The position numbers were made by a program, and so were the translations under genes. Shown piece by piece: positions 1 through 7,355 of a DNA stretch of 64,000 nt. The notes below the pieces were generated by a model. The model searched no databases. It was given only the letters and a program-made list of their open reading frames with translations, and was not told the origin of the DNA. The stretch spans positions 62,001 through 126,000 of the forward strand of contig NZ_JSUM01000013.1 of the NCBI RefSeq assembly GCF_000772535.1, read 5' to 3'. The stretch comes from Chelonobacter oris (GTDB lineage: Bacteria; Pseudomonadota; Gammaproteobacteria; Enterobacterales; Pasteurellaceae). Every line of letters begins with the position of its first letter. The stretch's first letter is position 1.

Positions 1-158
1 TTTGCTCCTGAGTGTGAAAGATAAAATCAAAGCTGAAACAGAGCGCAAAGGGGTATCCGTTTCGACAAGATGCAGTTTAAACGGCTTGCTGGGTAAAGTG
101 TAGGCTGCTTTTGTTGTAAAGATATTTTCCATAAAGGCAATAATCCGCCCGATAAAAA

Positions 159-204
159 AGCCTGTTTGATACCCGGTTAGACATAAATGGGCATCAAACA
201 GGCT
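159..204 (-). terminator. Intrinsic terminator after the CMD-family gene
   Basis: The arms AGCCTGTTTGAT and ATCAAACAGGCT pair perfectly. On the minus strand they are followed by a run of T, directly downstream of the gene that stops at 229. The remaining bases from 1 to 158 show no gene I can support. Confidence 0.75.
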
Positions 205-228
205 TTCGGATATCGGCAGCAGCGCCGG

Positions 229-906
229 TTACAGCGCTTCAATGGCTTGCAGTTGTTCGTCTGTGAGGCCGTTGTGTTTGCCGATGGCTTTGTGGGCGTT
301 TAATTGAGATTCCACGCCGTTGATATTCGCCAGTGCGGCGATGGTGATGATTTCGCGCTCCTGCCAGTTGAGCAGGTCGCTGGCGAAGATGTCGCCGAAA
401 AGATGGGTTTTCAGATAGCGGTCGGCATCGGGGGCGAAGTCAAACAGCGCACCGCTCACGGGCTGGCCGACCAGCTCGGTTTGGGTTTGCGTGCCTTTGT
501 GCAAGATATCGGTATCGGCAGGCAAGGGCGTGGCGGTGCGGCCTTCGCGGGTGGCAATACCTTGCGCCTTGCGGCTGTTTGTGACGTTCATCAGGGTGGT
601 CAGCGCATTGAGGCTGCGGGGAAAGCCGCAATAAGCATACAGCTGCACTAACGCATCTTTGGCTTCGTTGACGCTCAGGCCGTTATCCAGCGCTTGATTG
701 AGCGCGGCGGCAAGTGCGGTTTGGTCGCCCCGGGCAGTGTATTTGCCGATGAGGGCGAGGTCTTGTTGGCGGGTGGTCAACATGGTGGCTCCTGTGCTAC
801 GGCTACTGATTTCTGTTGCCTGAATCGCGGGCGCAGCGGCCGTTTGTGCGCACGCGGTAAGTGCAAACAGGCAGGCAAGTGTGATGAGCGGTTTGGTGAG
901 CGGCAT
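229..906 (-). CDS. Carboxymuconolactone decarboxylase family lipoprotein
   Basis: A 225-residue protein of the carboxymuconolactone decarboxylase/AhpD superfamily (helical fold; members act as decarboxylases or peroxidase partners). The family signature is seen around residues 90-110 (YCGFPRSLNALTTL) and in the C-terminal helix (LTDEQLQAIEAL). AhpD needs a CxxC pair, and only one Cys is visible in the usual place, so an AhpD-type reductase role is unlikely. The start at 906 was chosen because it follows AAGGAAA and begins a signal peptide with a lipobox ending LTAC (Cys19). The longer open frame overlaps the next gene. It is the last gene of a minus-strand operon after two cupins. Such cupin/CMD pairs are common, but their substrates are mostly unknown. 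An AAGTGCGGT uptake signal lies inside the gene at 712-720. Confidence 0.8.
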   Translation of the reverse strand: MPLTKPLITLACLFALTACAQTAAAPAIQATEISSRSTGATMLTTRQQDLALIGKYTARGDQTALAAALNQALDNGLSVNEAKDALVQLYAYCGFPRSLNALTTLMNVTNSRKAQGIATREGRTATPLPADTDILHKGTQTQTELVGQPVSGALFDFAPDADRYLKTHLFGDIFASDLLNWQEREIITIAALANINGVESQLNAHKAIGKHNGLTDEQLQAIEAL

Positions 907-943
907 CGGGTTTCCTTTCTTGGGCGTGATCAAACGGGTGTCG

Positions 944-1354
944 TCAAGCATGTTCAACAGCGGCATATTCTTCCTCGGTAACCGCTGCGCACCATTCGGT
1001 GTGGGCGCCGGCTTGCGGCACCATGATGGCGATGTGGGAAAACCAGCTGTCTTTTGCCGCGCCGTGCCAATGTTTGACATCGGCGGGAATATCGATGACC
1101 ACGCCGGGAACCATGGCTTGCGCGGGCTTGCCCGCTTCTTGATACCAGCCGCGCCCGGCGGTGCAGATCAGCAGTTGGCGCTGGCCGTGATGGATATGCC
1201 AATGGTTGCGGCAGCCCGGCTCGAAGGTGACGTTGTGGGCGGGTGCATCACCGTCGGCAAGATTGGCAAGATAGCTCTGACCGGTGAAATATTGGGCGTA
1301 GGCATCGTTTTTTTCGCCAAGGTCAAACATTTGCGCAAAAGGGTGGTTGTTCAT
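944..1354 (-). CDS. Cytoplasmic cupin-domain protein
   Basis: A 136-residue single-domain cupin. The first cupin motif is visible as HWHIHHGQ (about residues 51-58), with the His residues expected to bind a metal. The second motif is the PADVKHWHGA segment near residue 90. There is no signal peptide, unlike the related cupin upstream (1450-1929), to which it is clearly similar in the GxGWYQE...KHWHG stretch. It sits 37 bases before the CMD-family lipoprotein gene and 95 bases after the exported cupin, so one transcript is likely. Cupins of this size linked to CMD proteins are often annotated as stress or carboxymuconolactone-type enzymes. The substrate cannot be read from the sequence. Confidence 0.8.
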   Translation of the reverse strand: MNNHPFAQMFDLGEKNDAYAQYFTGQSYLANLADGDAPAHNVTFEPGCRNHWHIHHGQRQLLICTAGRGWYQEAGKPAQAMVPGVVIDIPADVKHWHGAAKDSWFSHIAIMVPQAGAHTEWCAAVTEEEYAAVEHA

Positions 1355-1449
1355 TTCAATCTCCTGATCAATCTCCTGATTGTGGCATCCGGTAACGGTA
1401 TCGACAGGTTTATCTGCCCGCCGAGCCTATTGCTGGGTTTGTTTCACTT

Positions 1450-1929
1450 TTAATGGTTGTGATATTGGGCATCGCTCACTTTTTCCAGCCACTCAACGTT
1501 TTTACCGTGTTCATCGCTGGCGGTGAGGGCGAGGTGGGTCATGCTGCTGCCGGGTGCGGCGCCATGCCAATGTTTCACGCCGGGCGGGCACCAAACCACA
1601 TCGCCGGGGCCGATGGCCTGCTTCGGTTTTCCCCATTCCTGAGTATAGCCGCTTCCGGCGGTCACAACCAACCGCTGCCCTGTCGGGTGGGTATGCCAGG
1701 CCGAACGTGCGCCGGGCTGAAAGGTAACATAAGCGCCGGATTCGTGATTGTGTTCATTCGGGTCAAACAGCATATCCACACGCACATTGCCGGTGAAATA
1801 TTGCTCGGGGCCGGCGAAGGATTGCTGTGCGGCAGCGCGGGTAACGGTTTGCACCGGCTCCGTTGCGGCGGCTGACAACACAGCCGGGGCGGATGCGGCG
1901 AGGGCAATCAGCAAAGCATAAGGTTTCAT
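1450..1929 (-). CDS. Exported cupin-domain protein
   Basis: A 159-residue cupin with an N-terminal signal peptide (residues 1-21, ending LSAAA) that should place it in the periplasm. The cupin motif WHTHPTGQ (about residue 78) and the second motif PPGVKHWHGA carry the expected metal-binding His residues. It is the first gene of the minus-strand operon cupin-cupin-CMD lipoprotein. Its promoter lies in the 404-base divergent region shared with the AraC regulator, which contains TTGCCTGATT at 2065. The two cupins look like a duplication with one copy exported. No enzyme activity can be assigned. Confidence 0.8.
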   Translation of the reverse strand: MKPYALLIALAASAPAVLSAAATEPVQTVTRAAAQQSFAGPEQYFTGNVRVDMLFDPNEHNHESGAYVTFQPGARSAWHTHPTGQRLVVTAGSGYTQEWGKPKQAIGPGDVVWCPPGVKHWHGAAPGSSMTHLALTASDEHGKNVEWLEKVSDAQYHNH

Positions 1930-2333
1930 GGCGGTATCCTTTGAAAGTTAAACGGCGGGTTGGAAGATAGTGTGAATAATTTTATTTGAATCTGTTGTTG
2001 CTTAAAGTGTATCTAAGTGTATCTCGGTTATTCAGACGGCCATTAGCCTATTTCTCGCCAATTTTTGCCTGATTGTCTGAAAAATTGGCTTTTGCTTGGT
2101 GTGCTTGCCAAGGCAGCGTAGAATCATCTGAAATTTTAGGCAAGCTTGATGGGTAATGTTTATAATCAAATGGGTAAGATGTTTTCAATACCTGTTTGAT
2201 ATCTATCTGAAAAAATGTAGGCGGCTTCACTTTTCGCTTGCTTGCAGCTTGATGATTCAGCCGATCAGGCAAAGATTGCCTGATGGAAAAACTTGCCTAA
2301 TCTTATGCCGTCTGGAAAGAAAAGGAAAATAGG
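1930..2333. promoter_or_regulatory. Divergent regulatory region between cupin operon and AraC gene
   Basis: This gene-free region holds a single Neisseria uptake sequence (TTCAGACGGCCA, 2031-2042), TTGCCTGATTGTCTGA at 2065-2080, a perfect dyad TCAGGCAA-AGA-TTGCCTGA at 2265-2283, and a further pair TTAGGCAA (2136-2143)/TTGCCTAA (2293-2300). The repeated TTGCCT core is a candidate binding site for the AraC-family regulator encoded to the right. A 74-codon open frame inside it has no supporting features. Confidence 0.5.
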
Positions 2334-3227
2334 ATGGACACTTTATTCAAACTGGCAGCACGCCACGCCGTTGATATCATGCCCGGCACCACCGATTATC
2401 CGCCGCACCGCTTGCTGGCAGATGTAACACCTTACCGTTTTTCTGCGCCCACCAAACCGGAAACCTGCATCGAAACGCCGTTTTGCGCACTGGTGTTGCA
2501 AGGTGAAAAAAATGTGTTGGCCGACAACCGCCGCATGCAGCTTCGTGCCGGCCACATCAATCTTGCCGCTGCCAACATGCCGATTACTTCCAGTATCGTT
2601 ACCGCCAGCGCCGAGCAGCCTTATTTGGGGGTGATTTTCCGCCTTGATCTCGATGAAATCAGCCACCTGATCAGCGAACACCATTTGCAACCGCCAAGCA
2701 TCGGCGAACAAAGCCATGTTGCACTGGCCGACACCACACCCGAGCTTAGCGATGCTTTTCGCCGTCTGCTTGCTCTCCTCGACCGCCCGGACGCCTGCCC
2801 GATACTCGCGCCGCTGATCCGCCGCGAAATTCATTATTGGCTGCTGCAATTGCCCGTTGCGGCCATTTTGTTTCAAGCGGCATTGAGCGGCAGCCAAAGC
2901 TACCGTATCCGCCGCGCAACCGAATGGCTGCGCCACAACTTCAGCCGCCCTTTATCCGTGCAAGCCCTGGCTGAATATGTACAAATGAGCCTTTCCAGCT
3001 TTCATGCTCATTTCCGCAGTGTAACCGGCATCACGCCGCTGCAATTTCAGAAACAATTGCGCCTGCAAGAAGCCCGGCGTTTGATGCTGAGCGGCGAATG
3101 TGATGCAGGCGGTGCCGCCTTCAGTGTCGGTTACGAAAGCGCCAGCCAGTTTTCGCGCGAATACCGCCGCCATTTCGGCGCACCGCCTGCCCAAGATATT
3201 CACCGTTTGCAGGCCACAGCATCATGA
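2334..3227 (+). CDS. AraC-family transcriptional regulator, YqhC-like
   Basis: A 297-residue regulator. The N-terminal 190 residues match the AraC_N/cupin-like arrangement of YqhC relatives (TPFCALVLQGEKNV, and the stretch PITSSIVTASAEQPYLGV). The C-terminal 100 residues contain two helix-turn-helix units (LSVQALAEYVQMSLSSFHAHF and VGYESASQFSREYRRHFG). In enterobacteria YqhC activates an aldehyde reductase gene. Here an alcohol dehydrogenase follows immediately in convergent orientation and an SDR lies beyond it, which supports a similar aldehyde-response job (inference). The start follows AAAGGAAAATAGG. A perfect TTGCCTGA dyad lies 51-69 bases upstream and the same core precedes three neighbouring units, so autoregulation and local control are plausible. 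Confidence 0.85.
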   Translation: MDTLFKLAARHAVDIMPGTTDYPPHRLLADVTPYRFSAPTKPETCIETPFCALVLQGEKNVLADNRRMQLRAGHINLAAANMPITSSIVTASAEQPYLGVIFRLDLDEISHLISEHHLQPPSIGEQSHVALADTTPELSDAFRRLLALLDRPDACPILAPLIRREIHYWLLQLPVAAILFQAALSGSQSYRIRRATEWLRHNFSRPLSVQALAEYVQMSLSSFHAHFRSVTGITPLQFQKQLRLQEARRLMLSGECDAGGAAFSVGYESASQFSREYRRHFGAPPAQDIHRLQATAS

Positions 3228-3321
3228 GCTGTTTCACAAAGCCATACCCGTTCAAAAAAACAACCAGGCTGTGTTGGCACGCCTTGCGGGCTTGTTTGAA
3301 TAAAGGGCATAACGTTTTTTA

Positions 3322-4512
3322 TTAAAAAGTGGCGGCATCAATCACATAGCGGTAGCGCGCTTTTTTGTTGACCACATTTTCCCAGGCATCGTTGATTTGT
3401 GCCGCGCTGATCATTTGGATCGTGGGGCGGATATTGTTGGCAGCGCAATAATTCACCACTTCCTGCGTTTCCGGAATGCCGCCGATAAGCGAGGCGTTGA
3501 AGTTGACGCGCGATTGCGACAGAGCAATATTACTCAGTGTGATATTAAACGCATCAGGCATCCCCACCAGCGTGAAGCTGCCGTAAGGTTTGACGGTAGC
3601 GGCATAAGCGGCAACATCAAATTGCACCGGCACGGTGGCAATCATGTAATCCAACCGGCCTTTATACGGCTTCAATTTATCGAGATTATCGACCACAATC
3701 ACTTCTTTGACACCAAAGCGCCTGATATCGCGCACTTTTTCCGGCGAGGTGGTAAAGGCATACACTTCTGCGCCTTTCGCCGCGGCCAGTTTCACCGCCA
3801 GATGCCCCAAACCGCCGATGCCGGCCACGCCGACTTTGTCGCCTGATTTGATGCCGGCTTTCATCAGCGGCGAATAAGTGGTGATGCCGGCACACAGCAA
3901 CGGTGCGGCTTCTTCCAGCTTGATGCTGTCGGGAATGTGTACGGCGAAATGGTCGCGCACCACGATGTTGGTGGAATAACCGCCCTGGGTGATGCCGGAG
4001 GGCGAGGCTGGGTCGGGGTAGCCGTAGGTAAACACAGTGGCGTTGTTGTCGCAATGTTGTTCCAGCCCGGCGAGGCAGCTTTCGCAACGCATGCAGCTGT
4101 CTACCATGCAGCCCACGCCGGCGCGGTCGCCTACTTTGAATTTGGTCACATTTTTGCCCACGGCGGCCACAATGCCTGCAATCTCATGGCCGGGCACTTG
4201 CGGATATTGCTGCTGCCCCCAATCGCCTTTCATTTGATGGATGTCGGAATGGCAGATACTGGCGTATTTCACGTCAATCAAAATATCGTTATCACCCACT
4301 GCACGGCGCTCAAATATCCATGGGGCGAGTTTGCCGGAGTTGTCAAACGCGGCATAACCTCTGGCGGTGATCGGGCGGTAAAGCGGGGCGGCAGATGAAT
4401 GACCTCCGCTAACCGTCTGCGCCTTGACAGCGTTTAACAGCATGCCTGCACCGGCAGCCAAGCCGTATTGCACGAATCTGCGGCGGGAAAAAGAATGGTT
4501 AAAATCGTTCAC
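3322..4512 (-). CDS. Tat-exported zinc-dependent alcohol dehydrogenase (YahK/CAD type)
   Basis: A 396-residue medium-chain alcohol dehydrogenase of the cinnamyl-alcohol-dehydrogenase type, oxidising alcohols or reducing aldehydes with NAD(P). Catalytic zinc ligands are visible at Cys87, His109-Glu110 and Cys207. The structural zinc site is Cys140, 143, 146 and 154. The nucleotide-binding motif is GIGGLGHL near 231-238. The N-terminus carries a twin-arginine signal (S9-R10-R11-R12-F13-V14) followed by a hydrophobic segment, so the folded enzyme should be exported. That is unusual for an enzyme using a diffusible nicotinamide cofactor. The normal YahK fold begins near residue 45. It is convergent with the AraC gene, and its promoter contains TTGCCTGATT at 4594. 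Confidence 0.87.
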   Translation of the reverse strand: MNDFNHSFSRRRFVQYGLAAGAGMLLNAVKAQTVSGGHSSAAPLYRPITARGYAAFDNSGKLAPWIFERRAVGDNDILIDVKYASICHSDIHQMKGDWGQQQYPQVPGHEIAGIVAAVGKNVTKFKVGDRAGVGCMVDSCMRCESCLAGLEQHCDNNATVFTYGYPDPASPSGITQGGYSTNIVVRDHFAVHIPDSIKLEEAAPLLCAGITTYSPLMKAGIKSGDKVGVAGIGGLGHLAVKLAAAKGAEVYAFTTSPEKVRDIRRFGVKEVIVVDNLDKLKPYKGRLDYMIATVPVQFDVAAYAATVKPYGSFTLVGMPDAFNITLSNIALSQSRVNFNASLIGGIPETQEVVNYCAANNIRPTIQMISAAQINDAWENVVNKKARYRYVIDAATF

Positions 4513-4651
4513 AACAGGCTCCTTATCAGATAAATAGAGACCGGCGTCATCACAAGCAAGCCGTCTGAAAACATGCAGTCTTGTTCACGAATATTGCCTG
4601 ATTTTGCCGGCAATCATATTCAGACGGCCTGAAAGGGCGATGGCTGAGCGG
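4513..4651 (-). promoter_or_regulatory. Promoter region of the Tat alcohol dehydrogenase with two uptake sequences
   Basis: Contains AAGCCGTCTGAA (4558-4569) and TTCAGACGGCCT (4619-4630) as a spaced inverted pair of Neisseria uptake sequences. Between them lies TTGCCTGATTTTGCCG (4594-4609), the motif also found before the cupin, AraC and SDR genes. The pair may also end the upstream SDR transcript, which stops at 4652. Confidence 0.5.
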
Positions 4652-5422
4652 TTAGCGCATAATCAAACCGCCGTCTACAGAAATCGATTGGCCGGTGATG
4701 TAGCCGGCTGCATCGCTGCACAGCCACAGCACCGTGGCGGCTATTTCTTCCGGCCGGCCGTGGCGGCGCATCGGCACGTTTTCCAGTATTGCATCCAGCG
4801 CGGCTTGCTGGCCGCCTGCTACCATCTGCTCCGCCATCGCCGTCCAAATCAGGCCGGGGCATACGGCGTTGATGCGGATGCCTTGTTCGGCGTATTCCAG
4901 CGCAGCGCTTTTGGTAAAGCCCAACACACCGTGTTTGGCAGCGTGATAAATGCCGCGTTGCGCACCACCGACCAGGCCACCCAACGACGAGCAGTTCACA
5001 ATCGCGCCGCTGCCTTGCCGGCGCATCTGTTGCAATTCAAATTTCATACAGCTCCAAATGCCGCGCAGATTGACACCGGTAACGCGGTCATAATCTTCGG
5101 CACTGGTGTCGGCAGTATCCGCCAGCACGTTTTGAACACCGGCATTGTTGTATGCCGCATCCAGCCGCCCGAATTCGGCCACCGTTTGCGCCACCATAGC
5201 CTGCACTTCGGCATCTTGGGAAACATCGCAGCGAATCGCCAGCGTGCGGTGGCCTTGTGCCGCCAATTCTGCCGCAGCCGCCCGCACGGCATCTTCGTTC
5301 CAGTCGGCCATTGCCACTGCCGCACCGGCTTCTGCAAATGCTTTGGCGGTTGCCAAACCCAAACCGGAAGCAGCTCCGGTAACCAATGCCACTTGATTGG
5401 AAAATGAAATATTCATGATCAT
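4652..5422 (-). CDS. Short-chain dehydrogenase/reductase
   Basis: A 256-residue classical SDR. Visible motifs: cofactor-binding TGAASGLG (about residues 15-22), NNAG (about 90), the catalytic Ser of NCSSLGG, and YHAAK with the catalytic Tyr and Lys. The C-terminal GQSISVDGG is typical of family enzymes that reduce a ketone or oxidise a secondary alcohol with NAD(P). The acidic residue after the second strand (MADWN) favours NAD. The start at 5422 sits five bases after AAAGG; a second ATG at 5416 is possible. It lies behind the alcohol dehydrogenase on the same strand but with its own promoter region. The physiological substrate is not evident. Confidence 0.83.
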   Translation of the reverse strand: MIMNISFSNQVALVTGAASGLGLATAKAFAEAGAAVAMADWNEDAVRAAAAELAAQGHRTLAIRCDVSQDAEVQAMVAQTVAEFGRLDAAYNNAGVQNVLADTADTSAEDYDRVTGVNLRGIWSCMKFELQQMRRQGSGAIVNCSSLGGLVGGAQRGIYHAAKHGVLGFTKSAALEYAEQGIRINAVCPGLIWTAMAEQMVAGGQQAALDAILENVPMRRHGRPEEIAATVLWLCSDAAGYITGQSISVDGGLIMR

Positions 5423-5714
5423 CCATACCTTTAAAACGTGAAAAAATGCAGCGCCATTGCGGCTGCCTGCTGTTGAATCATTAAAAGTATGATACGCCGC
5501 AGGCAGTCGGGTGCATTATCCTGTTTCTCTGTGTTTTTTGCCTGATTCTCCAAATCAATCTATGGCTGTATCTGATGGATGGGTATGAAAACCGGTTGGC
5601 GGGCTACATTTTATCTGCCGCGCCGTCCTTTGCTAGAGTATCCTGACAATCCCCTTATAATCGAATTGTCCGGACACCCTAGGGTATTCTGACACCTTAA
5701 GCCGCATCACAACC

Positions 5715-5756
5715 AACAGGCCGTCTGAAACTTTATCGCATTTCAGACGGCCTGTT
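5715..5756. terminator. Uptake-sequence hairpin (inverted AGGCCGTCTGAA)
   Basis: A perfect 16-base stem with AACAGGCCGTCTGAAA on one side and its complement on the other, loop of 10. It lies downstream of the DUF3861 gene on the minus strand and probably acts as its terminator as well as an uptake signal. It has no abutting Haemophilus signal. Confidence 0.8.
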
Positions 5757-5767
5757 GTTTGATAAGC

Positions 5768-5839
5768 TATAGTGAAATAAAAGAAAAACTGATACCGATT
5801 CACAAAAATAACCTGACGGCGTTGATCCGCCTTGCCGGC
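5768..5839 (+). repeat. Possible degenerate Correia-like element
   Basis: TATAGTGAAATAAA at 5768-5781 resembles the conserved end of Neisseria Correia elements. The stretch GACGGCGTTGATCCGCCTT (5815 onward) resembles their internal GTACGGCGTTGCCTCGCCTT block. The far end is not recognisable. The match is from memory and by eye, so this is a weak call. Confidence 0.25.
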
Positions 5840-5928
5840 TCACTTTTGTGAAGGTGCACAACAAAAAGATAATAAACTTCAAATCGTGCGCAGGGCGTTT
5901 GGCGCAGCCGCGCATGCGGTTTAAGCGG

Positions 5929-6222
5929 CTATGCCGTTTTTTTACCCTTTACAATCTGCATGATTTCCAACAGATGCGGGCGCAATTGGGCAAACAAAGG
6001 GTGGTTTTTATTTTCCAACATCACTTCGCTCATCAACTTCAAACCCAGCGTAAAGCGCTGCGCCATTTCCGGTGTCATATCTTCACGCCGGCTCATCATC
6101 TCCAGAATCGAAAAAATATTGTCGTGGTTCGGCGCATCAAACACCAGCGGCGCCTGCTCGACGGCATGACCGTCGGCATCGGCAAGATATTCAAGGGTAA
6201 CGCGGTATTGGTGTTGTTTCAT
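5929..6222 (-). CDS. DUF3861-domain protein
   Basis: A 97-residue soluble protein recognised as the DUF3861 family (MKQHQYRVTLEYL at the start, the FSILEMM segment, HPLFAQLRPHLLEIMQ near the C-terminus). Its function is unknown. The start at 6222 is preferred over an upstream ATG because the domain begins there and a GAGC-type ribosome site precedes it. It stands alone between two uptake-sequence hairpins (5715-5756 and 6294-6334). Confidence 0.7.
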   Translation of the reverse strand: MKQHQYRVTLEYLADADGHAVEQAPLVFDAPNHDNIFSILEMMSRREDMTPEMAQRFTLGLKLMSEVMLENKNHPLFAQLRPHLLEIMQIVKGKKTA

Positions 6223-6293
6223 ACGGCATGCTCTTTCAAGTATCATCTCAGGCAAATATCATATACTTTGTGATTGAAAAAAACAAACTGACC

Positions 6294-6334
6294 ACAGGCC
6301 GTCTGAAAACTTATTGCGGTTTCAGACGGCCTGT
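6294..6334. terminator. Uptake-sequence hairpin with a decayed Haemophilus signal
   Basis: Arms ACAGGCCGTCTGAAA and TTTCAGACGGCCTGT pair perfectly. The bases before the right arm (TATTGCGGT) resemble AAGTGCGGT with two differences, so this may be a decayed composite. It is followed by T runs on both sides and can end the LysR gene (minus strand) transcript. Confidence 0.75.
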
Positions 6335-6346
6335 TTTTTATCGGTA

Positions 6347-7237
6347 TTATTCGCGCAATACGTCGACCAGTGCGTTGAGCAGTGGGGAGTGGGTGCGGCG
6401 GTTGGGGTAGTAGAGGTAGTAGCCGGGCAGGGTGGCGGCCCAGTCGTCGAGTACGCTGTGCAGTTCGCCGGCGGCGAGTTGGCGGCGCACGGAGAAGCGC
6501 GGCGCCCACACCAGCCCCCAGCCGGCGAGTGCGGCTTGTTCCATCAGCGCGGGGGTGTTGGCGGTGAAGCGGCCTTGCGGGCTGACGGTGATAAGTGCGC
6601 GGCTGGTCGGTTCGCTGAATTCCCAATCCAAAATGCCGCCGTGGGTGGGCAGGCGCAGTTTGATGCACTGGTGGGCGGTCAGATCTTGCGGGGTATGTGG
6701 CGTGCCGTGGCGGTTTAAATAGTCGGGGCTGGCGGCGACGCACATGTCGATATCGGGCGACACCCGCACGGCAATCATGTCTTTGGCGACGTTGTCGCCC
6801 ATGCGGATGCCGGCGTCGAAGCGTTCGGCGACGATGTCGACAAAGCGGATTTCGGTGGCGATTTCGAGCGCAATATCGGGAAAACGGCGCACGAATTGCT
6901 GCAATTTTTCCCATAACACAAACGACACGGCGTGCTCCATGCCGTTGATGCGCAGGCTGCCGCGCAGTTGTTTTTGTGCCGACAGGGTTGCGCTGATTTT
7001 GTGGTCGATGTCGTCAAACAGCGGCTGCAATTGTTGATACAGCGTTTCGCCGGCTTCGGTGGTGGCGATGCTGCGGGTGGTGCGGTGAAACAGTTTGATC
7101 CCCATGCGGCTTTCGAGCTGGCGGATGCTGTGGCTGACGGCGGAGCGCGATACGCCTAATTGTGCGGCGGTTTTGGTGAAGCTGGCGGTTTCGGCGACCG
7201 ATAAAAAGGTGCGTAAGTCGTTGAGGTTTTCGGGCAT
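6347..7237 (-). CDS. LysR-family regulator, divergent from the exported hydrolase
   Basis: A 296-residue LysR regulator with an N-terminal winged helix-turn-helix (residues 1-62; ASFTKTAAQLGVSRSAVSHS, then the HRTTRSIATT wing) and a C-terminal effector domain. It is of the subgroup usually paired with SDRs or hydrolases (FVDIVAERFDAGIRMGD). It is transcribed away from the hydrolase operon, and the 118-base gap contains two dyads (7250-7272 and 7281-7304) suited to a LysR dimer. It is similar in arrangement and sequence to the LysR at 28343-29230, which also faces an exported hydrolase. Confidence 0.88.
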   Translation of the reverse strand: MPENLNDLRTFLSVAETASFTKTAAQLGVSRSAVSHSIRQLESRMGIKLFHRTTRSIATTEAGETLYQQLQPLFDDIDHKISATLSAQKQLRGSLRINGMEHAVSFVLWEKLQQFVRRFPDIALEIATEIRFVDIVAERFDAGIRMGDNVAKDMIAVRVSPDIDMCVAASPDYLNRHGTPHTPQDLTAHQCIKLRLPTHGGILDWEFSEPTSRALITVSPQGRFTANTPALMEQAALAGWGLVWAPRFSVRRQLAAGELHSVLDDWAATLPGYYLYYPNRRTHSPLLNALVDVLRE

Positions 7238-7249
7238 GGTGTTCGGCTG

Positions 7250-7304
7250 ATTGGTGATTTGTTTTCACCAATGTATGCAGATTTGCCTATCTAGTCAAGC
7301 AAAT
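7250..7304. promoter_or_regulatory. Candidate LysR operators
   Basis: ATTGGTGA (7250-7257) and TCACCAAT (7265-7272) form a dyad beside the LysR start. ATTTGC (7281-7286) and GCAAAT (7299-7304) form a second one with 12 bases between arms, close to the usual T-N11-A layout. Both lie between the divergent starts. Confidence 0.5.
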
Positions 7305-7355
7305 GGGCGGTTTATACAATAGCGGCGAATATTAATCCACTCAGGAGCCATAAAG

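Larger units (their letters stand above)
5423..5928. promoter_or_regulatory. 506-base gene-free region upstream of the SDR gene
   Basis: Contents seen: TTGCCTGATTCTCC at 5538-5551 (shared motif), two adjoining 10-base palindromes TGTCCGGACA (5667-5676) and ACCCTAGGGT (5676-5685), an uptake-sequence hairpin (5715-5756), and a possible degenerate Correia-like stretch (5768-5839). Open frames here lack homology features and I do not call genes. Confidence 0.5.

Noticed and set aside
2048-2272. A 74-codon frame on the minus strand
   Set aside because: No ribosome site, no domain, and it covers the operator-like region between divergent genes.
5848-6273. A 141-codon frame on the plus strand
   Set aside because: Antisense to the DUF3861 gene, which has a recognisable domain and ribosome site.
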